Below are positions 36,501 to 45,447 of a stretch of 64,000 bases of DNA, in pieces; position 1 is the first letter of the stretch; each line of letters opens with the position of its first letter. The notes beneath the pieces were generated by a model that was not told the origin of the DNA, searched no databases, and was given only the letters and a program-made list of their open reading frames with translations. The DNA comes from Crambe crambe (taxonomy: Eukaryota > Porifera > Demospongiae > Poecilosclerida > Crambeidae): contig OZ004589.1 of assembly GCA_963924555.1 (NCBI GenBank), positions 2,356,001 to 2,420,000 of the forward strand, read 5' to 3'. A program made the translations under genes and the position numbers.

Positions 36501-39500
36501 ATAAATGTGGGTTGAAAGGTCACAAGCGGGCTGAGTGCCCTGAGAAAGTTGCAAGTGTTAGGAAATCGGGTCACTATAAAAGTAGAACACTTCCAGGGAA
36601 AATAGGGGAAAACCCCTGCACAATGACTTTAGATAGTGGGGCTGATTACACTGTGGTTAGGGCAGACCTCATAACAGAGGCAGACTACACGGGGAAGAGT
36701 AGCAGAGTAGGAGACTACTATGGGTGTTGGAGGGATGTACCAATGGCAAAGGTCTGGATTGAGATAGGGAAGGAGTACAAATTCAAGCATGAAGTACTAG
36801 TGGTGCCACGGGATTGCCCTCATGAAGTTCTCCTTGGTAATGATTTGGGAATATTTGACCAGTTGTATGAGTTGGCCCATGTCTATGATGATTCTGAGCC
36901 CCAAGTAAAAGCTGTTACCAGAGCAAAGGCCAAAAGAGAGAGGAAGGAAGAGAATTTAGATAGAGCCCTAGATGCAAGGGACGGTGCCCAACCCCACCCA
37001 CCCTCTGATGTTATCACTATGAACCCTACATGTGAGGACCCCTTAGATGGTGATGCAGTAAGTGAGCAGAGTGAGGTAGAGTGTGCTGAAAGTGCGGACA
37101 CAAATGTGTCAAGTGAGGACACCCAGGGGGTAGAACAAGTTGAGATATCCCATGAAGTTGAGAAGGGCAGTGAGTGTGGAGAGACACCAGTCCTTGATAG
37201 CCTTACCGAAGCAGATGATGAAAAAGGAGTTGAAGTTCCCTTACCAGATATAGCAGGAGGTGAGAGTGAGAGATCCCAGCTTATAGAGGAACAGAGTAAG
37301 GATGAAAGCCTGAAAGACCTTATGGAATGGGCTAAGAAGGGTGAAAAGGGATATGCCTTAGAAAATGGATTGTTGATTCATACCCTAATAACTCCAGCAG
37401 AACAAGTCCACAAAAGAATAGTTGTTCCGACCAACAGAAGGAATGACCTGCTGAAGCTTGCTCACAGCAGCATACTAGGCGGGCATTTCTCTCATACAAA
37501 AACAACAGAACTTTTAAACAGGAAGTTTACATGGCCTTGCATGTCAGTAGATGCAAAGAAGATATGTAGTCAGTGTGTTCCTTGCCAAAAAGCCAGTAGG
37601 GCAGGTGTGGGCAAAGCCCCATTGAAACCACTCCCAGTGATTGATGTGCCATTCTCCAAACTAGCCTTTGACCTAGTGGGACCCTTGACCAGGACTAAGT
37701 CTGGGTACCGATATTTGTTAACTTCAATTTGTCTGGCCAGTAAATACCCTGAGGCTATCCCACTAAAGAGAGTGGATGTAGAAAGTGTGGCAGAGGGGTT
37801 ATGTGAGATTTTCTCAAGAACAGGTATCCCAGACCAGATCTTGACAGATCAGGGATCTGTCTTTACCAGCAAGCTCGTAAAACAGCTGTGCCATATCCTG
37901 AATATTAAACACATCAAAACCAGTCCTTACCACCCACAGAGCAATGGATGCCTAGAGCGGTGGCATTCCACCCTCAAGGCCACCCTTAGGAAGCGCCCAG
38001 AAAAATACCATGACTGGGACAGGTTACTCAAATATATCCTATTTGCCTGCCGAGCAGCCCCACATGCAAATACTGGCTACTCCCCATTTGAGCTTGTTTT
38101 TGGAAGGCAGCTCAGAGGCCCCCTTGATGTCGTGCATGAGGGATGGATGGGAGGAAACCTACCACAATGCAGTGCGATTGAGTGGATGGACCAACTGAAG
38201 GGGACATTGGCCCTAATATGGGAAATAGCAGTGGGAAAAGAACAAAAGGCAAAAGATAAAATGGCACTCAGATCAGAAAAGAATGCAAAAAGTAGACACT
38301 ACTCCAAGGGAGATCAGGTACTCCTCCGTGTTGTAGACCCTGGTGGGAAACTGGGTGACAGATGGGAAGGGCCCTATGAAGTTAAGCGGAAGGTAGCAGA
38401 TGTTACATATGAGCTGGCGGTCCCCCATAAAAGAAAAAAGTGTGTCACAGCCCACATAAATAGATTGAAAACCTGGAATGCCCCTGATGCCTCTATCCTT
38501 AGAGTGATTGTAGCTGATGAAGTAGAAGTGGTAGAAAAAGCAGAGCCTAATTGGAAGACACTTTTGGAATCTCAACAGTGTGCTGATATTGAACAAATAC
38601 TTGTAGACTACAAGGCTCAGACAGATGGTAGTCTAGGGAAAGGTGTGGGGTTAAGTCATGAGATCAACACAGGCAGCCATGACCCTACCTGGACACCCCC
38701 ACATAGAATAGCCCCTGCATGGAAAGAACCCTTGAAAGAGGAGATTAAGTCCTGGCAAGAAAAAGGGATTATTAGGCCATCCAAGAGTCCATGGTCCTCC
38801 CCAGTTGTTCCCATTAGGAAACCCGATGGTTCCCTAAGGCTTTGCATTGATTACCGGAATTTGAACAAGATCACAACCCCAGACCCCTATCCCATACCAA
38901 GGATAGATGATCTCATAGATGAGCTTAATTCTGCTGAGTATTTGACAAAAATTGACCTGAACAAGGGATTTTTGCAGATTCCTGTGAATCCTGAGGACCA
39001 GCCAAAGACTGCCTTTCAAACCCCATGGGGCAAATTTGAATTCACCCGTATGCCCTTTGGACTCATGAATGCTCCCTCTACATTTCAGCGCTCAATGACA
39101 CAGGTCCTACAGGGCCTAGAACCATTTTCAAGTTGTTATATCGATGACATAGTTGTGCATAGTAAGGAGTGGGGAGATCATGTCAAGCATATTAGGGAGG
39201 TACTGGAAAGACTAAAGAAATCTGGCCTGACAGCTGACTTTAAGAAATGTGTTTGGGGTGTAGCAGAAATAGAATATCTAGGCCATAGAGTGGGAAAAGG
39301 TACAGTGGGAATTCCTGATCTAAGGGTGAAGGCACTTAGGGAATTTAGCAAACCCATGACAAAAAAAGAGTTGAAATCATACCTGGGGATGCTTGGGTAC
39401 TACCGAAAGTTTATCCCAGGGTTCTCCTCCACCGCCTTGCCCCTTACCGAGGCCACTCGCCTCAAGTCCCCTAACAAGCTGAGATGGACCAAACCCATGG

Positions 39501-41606
39501 AACAAGCATTCAAATCTCTCCGAGAAACCCTATGTGAACACTCCCAACTTACTATTCCTTCTCCAGAGGATTCTTTTGTATTAGCTACCGACGCTTCAGG
39601 ACAAGGGATTGGTGCAGTACTCAGTGTATCCAGATCCGGCGTGGACCTCCCTGTAGCATACTTCAGTAGAAAGCTGACACAACCGGAAAGTAATTACGCC
39701 ATTACAGAATTAGAATGTCTGGCACTTGTTAAGGCCATCGACCACTTTGGGCACTACCTGGTGGGGAAACATTTCACCGTTACTACTGATCACAAGGCCC
39801 TGGAAGCATTGCAAACATCCAAACGACTCACAGGACGACTCGCACGCTGGGCACTCTCCTTGCAACACCTCAGTTACACCGTCCAATACAAGACTGGCAA
39901 GAATCATCAGAATGCCGATGGAATGTCTCGACAGGCTTGGGAAAGGTGGGAAGAAGATGACCTTGCCGAGGACGTCAAACTTGAAGGAGGGGGAGATGTG
40001 GAGGGACAGCCTCCACGTGAGGTGACCCATGGCGGTACGATGTAGGGGAATGTACATGTGTATGTATATAATTTTGTATCACCCTGTGTAATGAATGTAT
40101 GTATCTATGTATGTACGTAATTCTGTAATCACCACATGCCCTTTATGTTCGTGTAATTCTGTATCATCTTGTGTATGTGTTAATCCTTGTTCCTGCATGT
40201 TCTAATCATTATTGTGTCACCTCTCATCAATGTCTTATGTGTGTATGAATATGTTGTATGTGTTGACGAACTCAGGTTCCAGAACCTTCCATGGCTGTTC
40301 TATTTATAGTGTGTGTGTTACTATGTTTAGTTTGACGAGGTGAAGGGTATAAAAGTATCCACCTCAATTCTGTTAAGTGATTTTTGTCTTACTCAAGTGA
40401 ATAATAATTTAATACTTATCTATTCCTGATCCTGCGCTGGGTAAAACTAGCTGGGGCCATAGACAGAATCCTGGTGGCAGCAACCCTCTTACGTGGCGGC
40501 AACTGACGGAGCTTAAACCCTCCAGCTCATCCCCCCACACTGATGGTGTCATTGGTTAGTAGTGGACCACCTCAATGAGGGGGAGGAGTATTATGCACTA
40601 ATGTAGCTCTTGGCAGCAGGAAACTTTATTGGGTCCAATAAAGTGCCAGCACACAGCCAGCAGATTCCTTGTTAGAAAGTGTCCAGAGCAATAGTTACAT
40701 GAAGTATCAATTCACTTCACCCATAAGACATTTTCCCCTGGTCCTAAAACTACATGATTATTAACACTCTATGAATAGAGTAGAACCTCCAATAAGGTTG
40801 GAAATGTAGAGTGTATACATAAAGGCACTTTTGGTTTGTCCTCCACTGAAATAACCCGAAGGAAACTTGATAAGGAAAATCATAAGATACACTAGGGCAC
40901 GGCATGTTTCCTTGTGTCCTATTTAAAATGTTATGAAATACGCCATGCCCTTGCATATCCTACAAAAAATACACTGTGTTTCCTTCAAGTTTCTCTTGGA
41001 AACACAAAATAGTGCTCTACAAGATAACCTCCAAAAGAGGACAACCTCTCTACGAGGGATAAAGAGAGAGTGTGAGGTTCCACTGTATTACAATACCTTC
41101 CTATGTACGAACCTCATCTACAAATTCGTTTTCTACATCAGGAGGGTTGTTCATGAATATGTAGTCTCCACTGTCGCCACCTTGTTGCTGTTCAGGGGTG
41201 GCCATTAACATACCATTGCTGCTTGTAGGAACCTTATACACTGCATGCCTAGGATCATCATCTATGTCCACTTCAGGCTCAATTATGATTTGTGTTTCAA
41301 TTTTGTGATTGTCATACCCATTTGACGCCACTGGTAGGTTACTTGGTATTGAATACGTGCTCCTGTCAGCCATGGGTCTTGGAACATCGTAAGACTGATG
41401 GTTCAAGGGTTGTGGAGTACCATTTTTTTCTGGAGTTTCTACTTCTCTGTGAGGTGTTGCAGCTTTCTTTTCATTAGCAATGTCATAGTCGTTAACAATA
41501 TCCTTCGTACTCGATGTTTTGGAGAAGAGCGGTCTGATACGTTGTGATCCAAGTCTGTACAAGGCATTATCTACAAATTGAAGTAAATCAAGAAATGAAG
41601 TTTCTG

Positions 41607-41643
<37 letters not shown>

Positions 41644-44252
41644 AAGAAAGAAAGAAAGAAAGAAAAGATTCTTCACTCTTGTAGATAGCTAGCTAGCATT
41701 CCTTGAGGCTGTACATAATTTCAGCTACCATAAAAAATTATTTTGTTGTATGAAATAATTCAGCTTGTACAAAAATTCAGTATGTGTGTATTTATCTAAA
41801 AGTAGCTATGTATAATAAGATCAGACTTGTGTGAAAATTGCCCAAAATTTATTGACACAAAAATTCCTGGGACTACAGTACCTTACCCATGCTTCCCAGT
41901 CCCTTCTCTCCACAGCATTTAACAAAGATCAATTTCCTTTTTTTAAAGCACACTATGCACACAGCCAGGAGCACTGTGATGGTGGCTGCAACCAGTATAA
42001 CAACTGCAATAACTATTCCAGCCGTCCTTCCAGGATTTGGCTCATTGCCAAGCTGCTGCTCAGCATTGGGTGCTGATCCTAACTGGTCCATAATCTGTTT
42101 AGTAGTGGTGGATTTAGTGGTAGTTGGACTGCTAGCCTCTGCAGTTTTATCTTCGGTAGTAGTTAGACTGCTAGCCTCTGCAGTTTTATCTTCAGTAGTA
42201 GTTGGACTGCTAGCCTCTGCAGTTTTAGTTGGACTGCTTGCCTCTGCAGTTTTATCTTCAGTAGTAGTTGGACTGCTAGCCTCTGCAGTTTTATCTTCAG
42301 TAGTAGTTGGACTGCTAGACTCTGCAATTTTATCTTCAGTAGTTTGGTCTTCAGTGCCTGTAACAAGAAAGCTCTGTTTAAGTAGCTACCAGATTTATAA
42401 TGCAATTTTCCCATATTTGGAATTGTATACTTTAGCATCAATAACTCCCCTTAGTGCATATTGTAATCATTGAAACTATTTCTTTCCTCTACTATTATGT
42501 ATCCCCTTAGTCACTAGTGTATGTTATAATAATACATAAATCACACACGATGGTTCTCTCTCATCCTAGACATGTTTAAATACATAAATCTCTTTGCTCT
42601 ACTACTATGTATCTTCCCTTAATCACTATAGTGTATGTTGAAACAAAAATCTCTTTCCTCTACTACTATGTATGTAGCTACTGTATAGTGCCAAATATTT
42701 GTGGTCTTGTAAGAAATTATAGTGTGAACCATTATTATAAATTCACTACATGAAACTACGTATGTATTATTGACATACCATATTATTGGACTGTATGTAG
42801 CTACTTGTTTTTGGTGAAATTTAATGGTTGTACGTTGTATAGCTATTGAACACATGCATGGCTAACATGTGCTGCAGTCAGCTAGCTACGTAGTTATTCA
42901 TCTTACATACTCACACATGAACTTACGTATATCGGCATAGACATGCATTCCAACATCATCCACCAACTCCAAGTCATTTCTCCTAAGATCCCCGAAAGAA
43001 AAAAAACTCTCATCTCTGTACAGTCTTCTGCCCGACCCAGGAGGCAGTGAGGCCAAAATGTTGGCAAATCTTGGACCAGATTGAATATTGGCTGCATAAA
43101 TGTCTCCTTCTTGGATTTCAATCTCATTGGAACCTGACACGAGGTCAATCGTCTCACAGACTGTCACGTTTTGCGTTGAGCGATGAATAAAGGTGAGGAC
43201 CTGTCCTGATATTCGTTCGTACCTGAAGAATTCAAAACAGCACAATGTCATGTCCCAGGTACACATAAATTAATTGTCTTAAACTTTTGTAATCTATAAT
43301 TCTGTAAAGAAATAATAGCTACAGTATTTGTATTTTATCCATAGTTGTCTATGTCTGTATTACATGCTGTCATTTTAGCCACTTCTTTATAGCTAGCTAT
43401 ATATGTACATATGAACATACATAGCTACTTATTGCTCATAATAATTGTGATAGTACAACTTGAGAAAAGGGGTCTTATGGAGCAAAAATTCAAAACAGAG
43501 TTATTGGTATCATTCTAAAGCTCTTAATCTGGAGATTTACATGGCTTTTTAATCAAATTTATACACCACTTTGTTCCTGAGTTATACTTAATTGAATTTT
43601 ACATCTCTTGTACATTTTATATGTAGCTTGTAAACTTTACATGCGTTTAATGTTTTGCGTGATAATTAAGACCCCTTTTCTCAAGTACTATCATAATTAT
43701 TGTATGGTACAAACATCATTATCTTTTGAACACATGATAGTTGAATAGCTAACCCTCCTCTTTAAGTCATTAATTGTACGTAACTCTGGTTAGCTAATAT
43801 TAATGATATTACCTATTTCCTCGGGTTGGTCTCCATACCCTGAGGGTGATAGAGAGAGATAAGGAGGCCTCGGGGCTAGTGTAGTAACAGATGTGCCAAG
43901 CTGTTAGCTGGCCAGAGCAAGTTGCCGGCCGATCCAAATCCAAGTAGTGTCCCAGTTCAGGGAAAGGTGAAGTGGGAGCCAGTTCACTGCCAAGCATGCA
44001 GCTGCTTGAAGTCTGAGCTGTTAGGTTAGAATTTGATTATTTTTAAATAACCAGTAGCTAGCAGTATACCATGGACTATTAACTATAGCTACCACACATT
44101 ATATTATATCTTTAGCTAGCTAGCATTCAATGCCTATGGATATTGAAATTATCCTTTATTTGCTATACCTGCATTATTGGTATTTGATATTAGACTCACT
44201 TACCAAGTAAAGAGGATAATGCAAGTAATAGCAGTATCATACTTGACTTCAT
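30531..44252 (-). CDS. RTK-E: receptor tyrosine kinase with intact catalytic motifs (863 aa)
   Basis: Twelve exons: 44252-44204 (signal [16 protein letters not shown]), 44017-43813, 43222-42927, 42357-41887, 41570-41113, 33908-33790, 33700-33481, 33213-33146, 33046-32893, 32559-32353, 31777-31692, 30789-30531; 2592 nt, phases agree. The ectodomain has one four-Cys module ([36 protein letters not shown]). The stalk repeats a 13-residue unit like [13 protein letters not shown] about five times. The TM segment is [20 protein letters not shown], followed by KKRK. Juxtamembrane YDVP, YSIP and YKVP. The kinase has [13 protein letters not shown] (K near 565), VHRDLAARN (D near 665), IGDFGLAR (D near 683) and KWMAPEA. 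The tail carries YEYM, a PI3-kinase-type SH2 motif. The donor at 41113 (GAG|GTTCGT) is non-consensus; reading through gives a stop five residues on, which would yield a kinase-less form. A retrotransposon lies in the 41112-33909 intron. Confidence 0.82.
34219..34378. repeat. imperfect inverted repeat in the large RTK-E intron
   Basis: tgtgaataaacatcaaaaat followed by attatgctgcc and ataataatccctac (34219-34270) is mirrored by gggattattattgaatgcag to tttgttcacag (34337-34378). Flanking gacaaaaatagctttgatg and gacaaaaataactttgatg form a direct repeat. Probably a small foldback element. Confidence 0.5.
34869..35411 (+). repeat. 5' LTR
   Basis: 543 bp, matching the 3' copy throughout by eye. It contains a TATAAAAG box at 35220-35227, a likely RNA polymerase II promoter for the element, with an A/T-rich segment (aataataatttaatactta) about 60 bp downstream. 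Confidence 0.92.
35414..35431 (+). other. putative primer-binding site
   Basis: TGGTGGCAGCGGTTCCAG begins 2 bp after the 5' LTR. It starts with TGG, the complement of a tRNA CCA end. I did not assign the tRNA. Confidence 0.5.
35492..40045 (+). CDS. single gag-pol polyprotein of the LTR retrotransposon (1517 aa)
   Basis: The N-terminal about 100 residues are highly charged and probably coiled coil, followed by a retrotransposon gag region. A CCHC zinc knuckle lies at about 336-349 ([14 protein letters not shown]). The protease motif is [10 protein letters not shown] (D near 381). The integrase zinc domain (HSSILGGHF to CSQCVPC) starts at about 658 and the core carries D727, D786 and E822, the last two 35 residues apart. 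The RT palm has [16 protein letters not shown] and YIDD at about 1216-1219. RNase H follows ([13 protein letters not shown]). The frame has no frameshift or stop between gag and pol, and its last 16 codons run into the 3' LTR. The first ATG (35492) lies 80 bp after the LTR. Products act in reverse transcription and integration of the element. Confidence 0.93.
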   Translation: MDRNLRSRQKRGQFDEPLTNSEERTETPSSGAMEAFLEAQTRFLEQQRQFAAEEEARKKEIHAAQLQELEEKNRTRRLQEERSEEERRKREESEKMKQKLRQADHLEKWNDGDQVDAYLTKFETIMKECDIPKEQWKGRLINCLTGKALSAYRSVTETGSDENYDNMKDKLLEAMGLGLEQTRRRFWNPTKKFTDSSMDILRQLDSCYSRMTRECTSPTDIRQEILIGRLLSLYPTDIADYVYVRSPTTPHQAAFFVQNYLDSHPWRKKNSEHFHPKEVSGFGGGTSGGGGDPRYSTSGKKGHFSKEKDYRQGKDDGKGKDERTYKKDLSDKIVVCYKCGLKGHKRAECPEKVASVRKSGHYKSRTLPGKIGENPCTMTLDSGADYTVVRADLITEADYTGKSSRVGDYYGCWRDVPMAKVWIEIGKEYKFKHEVLVVPRDCPHEVLLGNDLGIFDQLYELAHVYDDSEPQVKAVTRAKAKRERKEENLDRALDARDGAQPHPPSDVITMNPTCEDPLDGDAVSEQSEVECAESADTNVSSEDTQGVEQVEISHEVEKGSECGETPVLDSLTEADDEKGVEVPLPDIAGGESERSQLIEEQSKDESLKDLMEWAKKGEKGYALENGLLIHTLITPAEQVHKRIVVPTNRRNDLLKLAHSSILGGHFSHTKTTELLNRKFTWPCMSVDAKKICSQCVPCQKASRAGVGKAPLKPLPVIDVPFSKLAFDLVGPLTRTKSGYRYLLTSICLASKYPEAIPLKRVDVESVAEGLCEIFSRTGIPDQILTDQGSVFTSKLVKQLCHILNIKHIKTSPYHPQSNGCLERWHSTLKATLRKRPEKYHDWDRLLKYILFACRAAPHANTGYSPFELVFGRQLRGPLDVVHEGWMGGNLPQCSAIEWMDQLKGTLALIWEIAVGKEQKAKDKMALRSEKNAKSRHYSKGDQVLLRVVDPGGKLGDRWEGPYEVKRKVADVTYELAVPHKRKKCVTAHINRLKTWNAPDASILRVIVADEVEVVEKAEPNWKTLLESQQCADIEQILVDYKAQTDGSLGKGVGLSHEINTGSHDPTWTPPHRIAPAWKEPLKEEIKSWQEKGIIRPSKSPWSSPVVPIRKPDGSLRLCIDYRNLNKITTPDPYPIPRIDDLIDELNSAEYLTKIDLNKGFLQIPVNPEDQPKTAFQTPWGKFEFTRMPFGLMNAPSTFQRSMTQVLQGLEPFSSCYIDDIVVHSKEWGDHVKHIREVLERLKKSGLTADFKKCVWGVAEIEYLGHRVGKGTVGIPDLRVKALREFSKPMTKKELKSYLGMLGYYRKFIPGFSSTALPLTEATRLKSPNKLRWTKPMEQAFKSLRETLCEHSQLTIPSPEDSFVLATDASGQGIGAVLSVSRSGVDLPVAYFSRKLTQPESNYAITELECLALVKAIDHFGHYLVGKHFTVTTDHKALEALQTSKRLTGRLARWALSLQHLSYTVQYKTGKNHQNADGMSRQAWERWEEDDLAEDVKLEGGGDVEGQPPREVTHGGTM
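39981..39996 (+). other. polypurine tract
   Basis: The purine run gaaggagggggaga directly abuts the 3' LTR, the expected plus-strand primer position. Confidence 0.75.
39997..40539 (+). repeat. 3' LTR
   Basis: 543 bp, identical by eye to the 5' LTR. Its TATAAAAG lies at 40348-40355. The first 49 bp encode the end of the polyprotein. Confidence 0.92.
41608..41667. repeat. poly-A and GAAA microsatellite next to an RTK-E exon
   Basis: About 31 A residues followed by several GAAA units, about 40 bp upstream (on the minus strand) of the juxtamembrane exon. On the transcript it is a T/CTTT-rich run that may act as an extended polypyrimidine tract. Confidence 0.6.
43438..43702. mobile_element. miniature inverted-repeat element in an RTK-E intron
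   Basis: taattgtgatagtacaactt followed by gagaaaaggggtctta at the left is mirrored by taagaccccttttctcaagt then actatcataatta at the right, giving inverted ends of about 36 bp around 265 bp. No coding capacity. A clear target duplication was not found. Confidence 0.65.
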
Positions 44253-45447
44253 CCTTAAGCTCACTAGCTTCCGTATTATAGTTATAATAGTGTTGAGTCA
44301 ATTCTTGGGTACACTATCTAGCTAGCCAGATTAATAGCAGGATTAGGTTAGAGATCTTCTCTTGGTGCCTCTCTGAGTTTTGTTTGACTCGAGTATTTTT
44401 GTGCAGTGAACTACAGGCAGCCAAGTCAGGTGTCGTTCCTAATTATTCCACTCAGTTGCCAATCAGGAAATCCAAATTTGGCCTTCTTTTTTCTAACCTC
44501 AAGATTGAGTTTGGGCTGCAGTCTGAATGGTCATATGGCAGACTGTACTTATTTGGCATTTCTTTACTACTTGATGTCATTGTGTGGGTGCTGTAGCTGC
44601 CGCATATATGTGTATGCATAACAATGAGCAATATTTTAGTGTGTGGGGGTGTATTACTACAATCCTCCATATTAGTCTCTGAGGTCAGTGAGTGTTGCCT
44701 TTTATATTGTTTTCTATCAGCTAACCTCAAGCATAAGCAGTGGAGTAGGAATAGGGGGGGCAGGGGGGGCTATTGCCCCCCAATACTATAGATGGAGGGG
44801 CACTGCCCCCCCAATAATAATATGAAGAGTATATATTGAAAGTAAAAATATAGCACCAAGGACCAAGCAATTACATCCATGAATGTTGTCATTGCAGTGT
44901 GATGTCAGCAATTTCACTGCTGCTTGCTGACTGTTATCTAATGCATATGCTCAATTTAGCAACAGAAGGATTGATTACTTCGGATATTTGTTGCTATTAC
45001 TGTGATTCGTTCCTGCCCCCCCAATAAATTTCCTATTCCTACTCCACTGCATAAGGTCATGAAATCATGAAAGGGAGGCTCGTAGCTCTCTCCATTGCCT
45101 AAATAAGGAGCCATAATAATTATTATAATCATATGGCTTATTAAAGCTTGAATAATAATACAAAATTTTTACGAATAAATTACACTGATAAAATTATTTA
45201 AATAGAAAGAATGCTTGACAACATTAATTTTTTGTCTTGTTATGATTGAATATAATATATTATTGTTAGCTACATTTATAATACATAATATTTATATACG
45301 TAGCTTAATTAGTATGATAATAGTAACAATAATTATTTGGTCTGTGATGAGTATTTTGCATGTCTGTTCATATGTGATAATTGTAACTTCATAATCATTA
45401 CGTACGTTTGTGGCTGATGCGTTTAAGCTACGTTCATGGATAGCTAA
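44253..45447. other. intergenic spacer between RTK-E and RTK-F
   Basis: No exon is evident. It contains one miniature element (44738-45049) and AT-rich DNA. The RTK-E promoter would lie just above 44252; no specific site is recognisable. Confidence 0.5.
44738..45049. mobile_element. 312-bp miniature element with CAGTGGAGTAGGAATA ends
   Basis: Perfect 16-bp inverted ends: CAGTGGAGTAGGAATA at 44738 and TATTCCTACTCCACTG ending at 45049. CATAAG flanks it at 44732-44737 and 45050-45055. It is G/C-homopolymer rich inside. The ends resemble those of the element at 26741 (CAGAGG...GGAGGAA), so both may belong to one family. Confidence 0.75.

Larger units (their letters stand above)
34869..40539 (+). 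mobile_element. intact Ty3/gypsy-type LTR retrotransposon, Gmr1-like gene order
   Basis: Two 543-bp LTRs (34869-35411 and 39997-40539), TGTGGAGG to CCCCACA, which I read as identical. A 5-bp target duplication CTGAT lies at 34864-34868 and 40540-40544. A polypurine tract precedes the 3' LTR and a possible primer-binding site follows the 5' LTR. One open frame covers gag and pol. The domain order is gag, protease, integrase, reverse transcriptase, RNase H: the integrase lies upstream of the RT, unlike standard Ty3/gypsy elements. Identical LTRs and an unbroken frame mean a recent insertion. It lies antisense in an intron of RTK-E. Confidence 0.93.

Noticed and set aside
36883..39019. Short minus-strand ORFs inside the retrotransposon
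   Set aside because: Antisense shadows of the gag-pol frame.
41889..42473. Plus-strand ORF with Val/Leu/Ser repeats
   Set aside because: Antisense of the RTK-E stalk repeat and TM exon; the repeat keeps both strands open.
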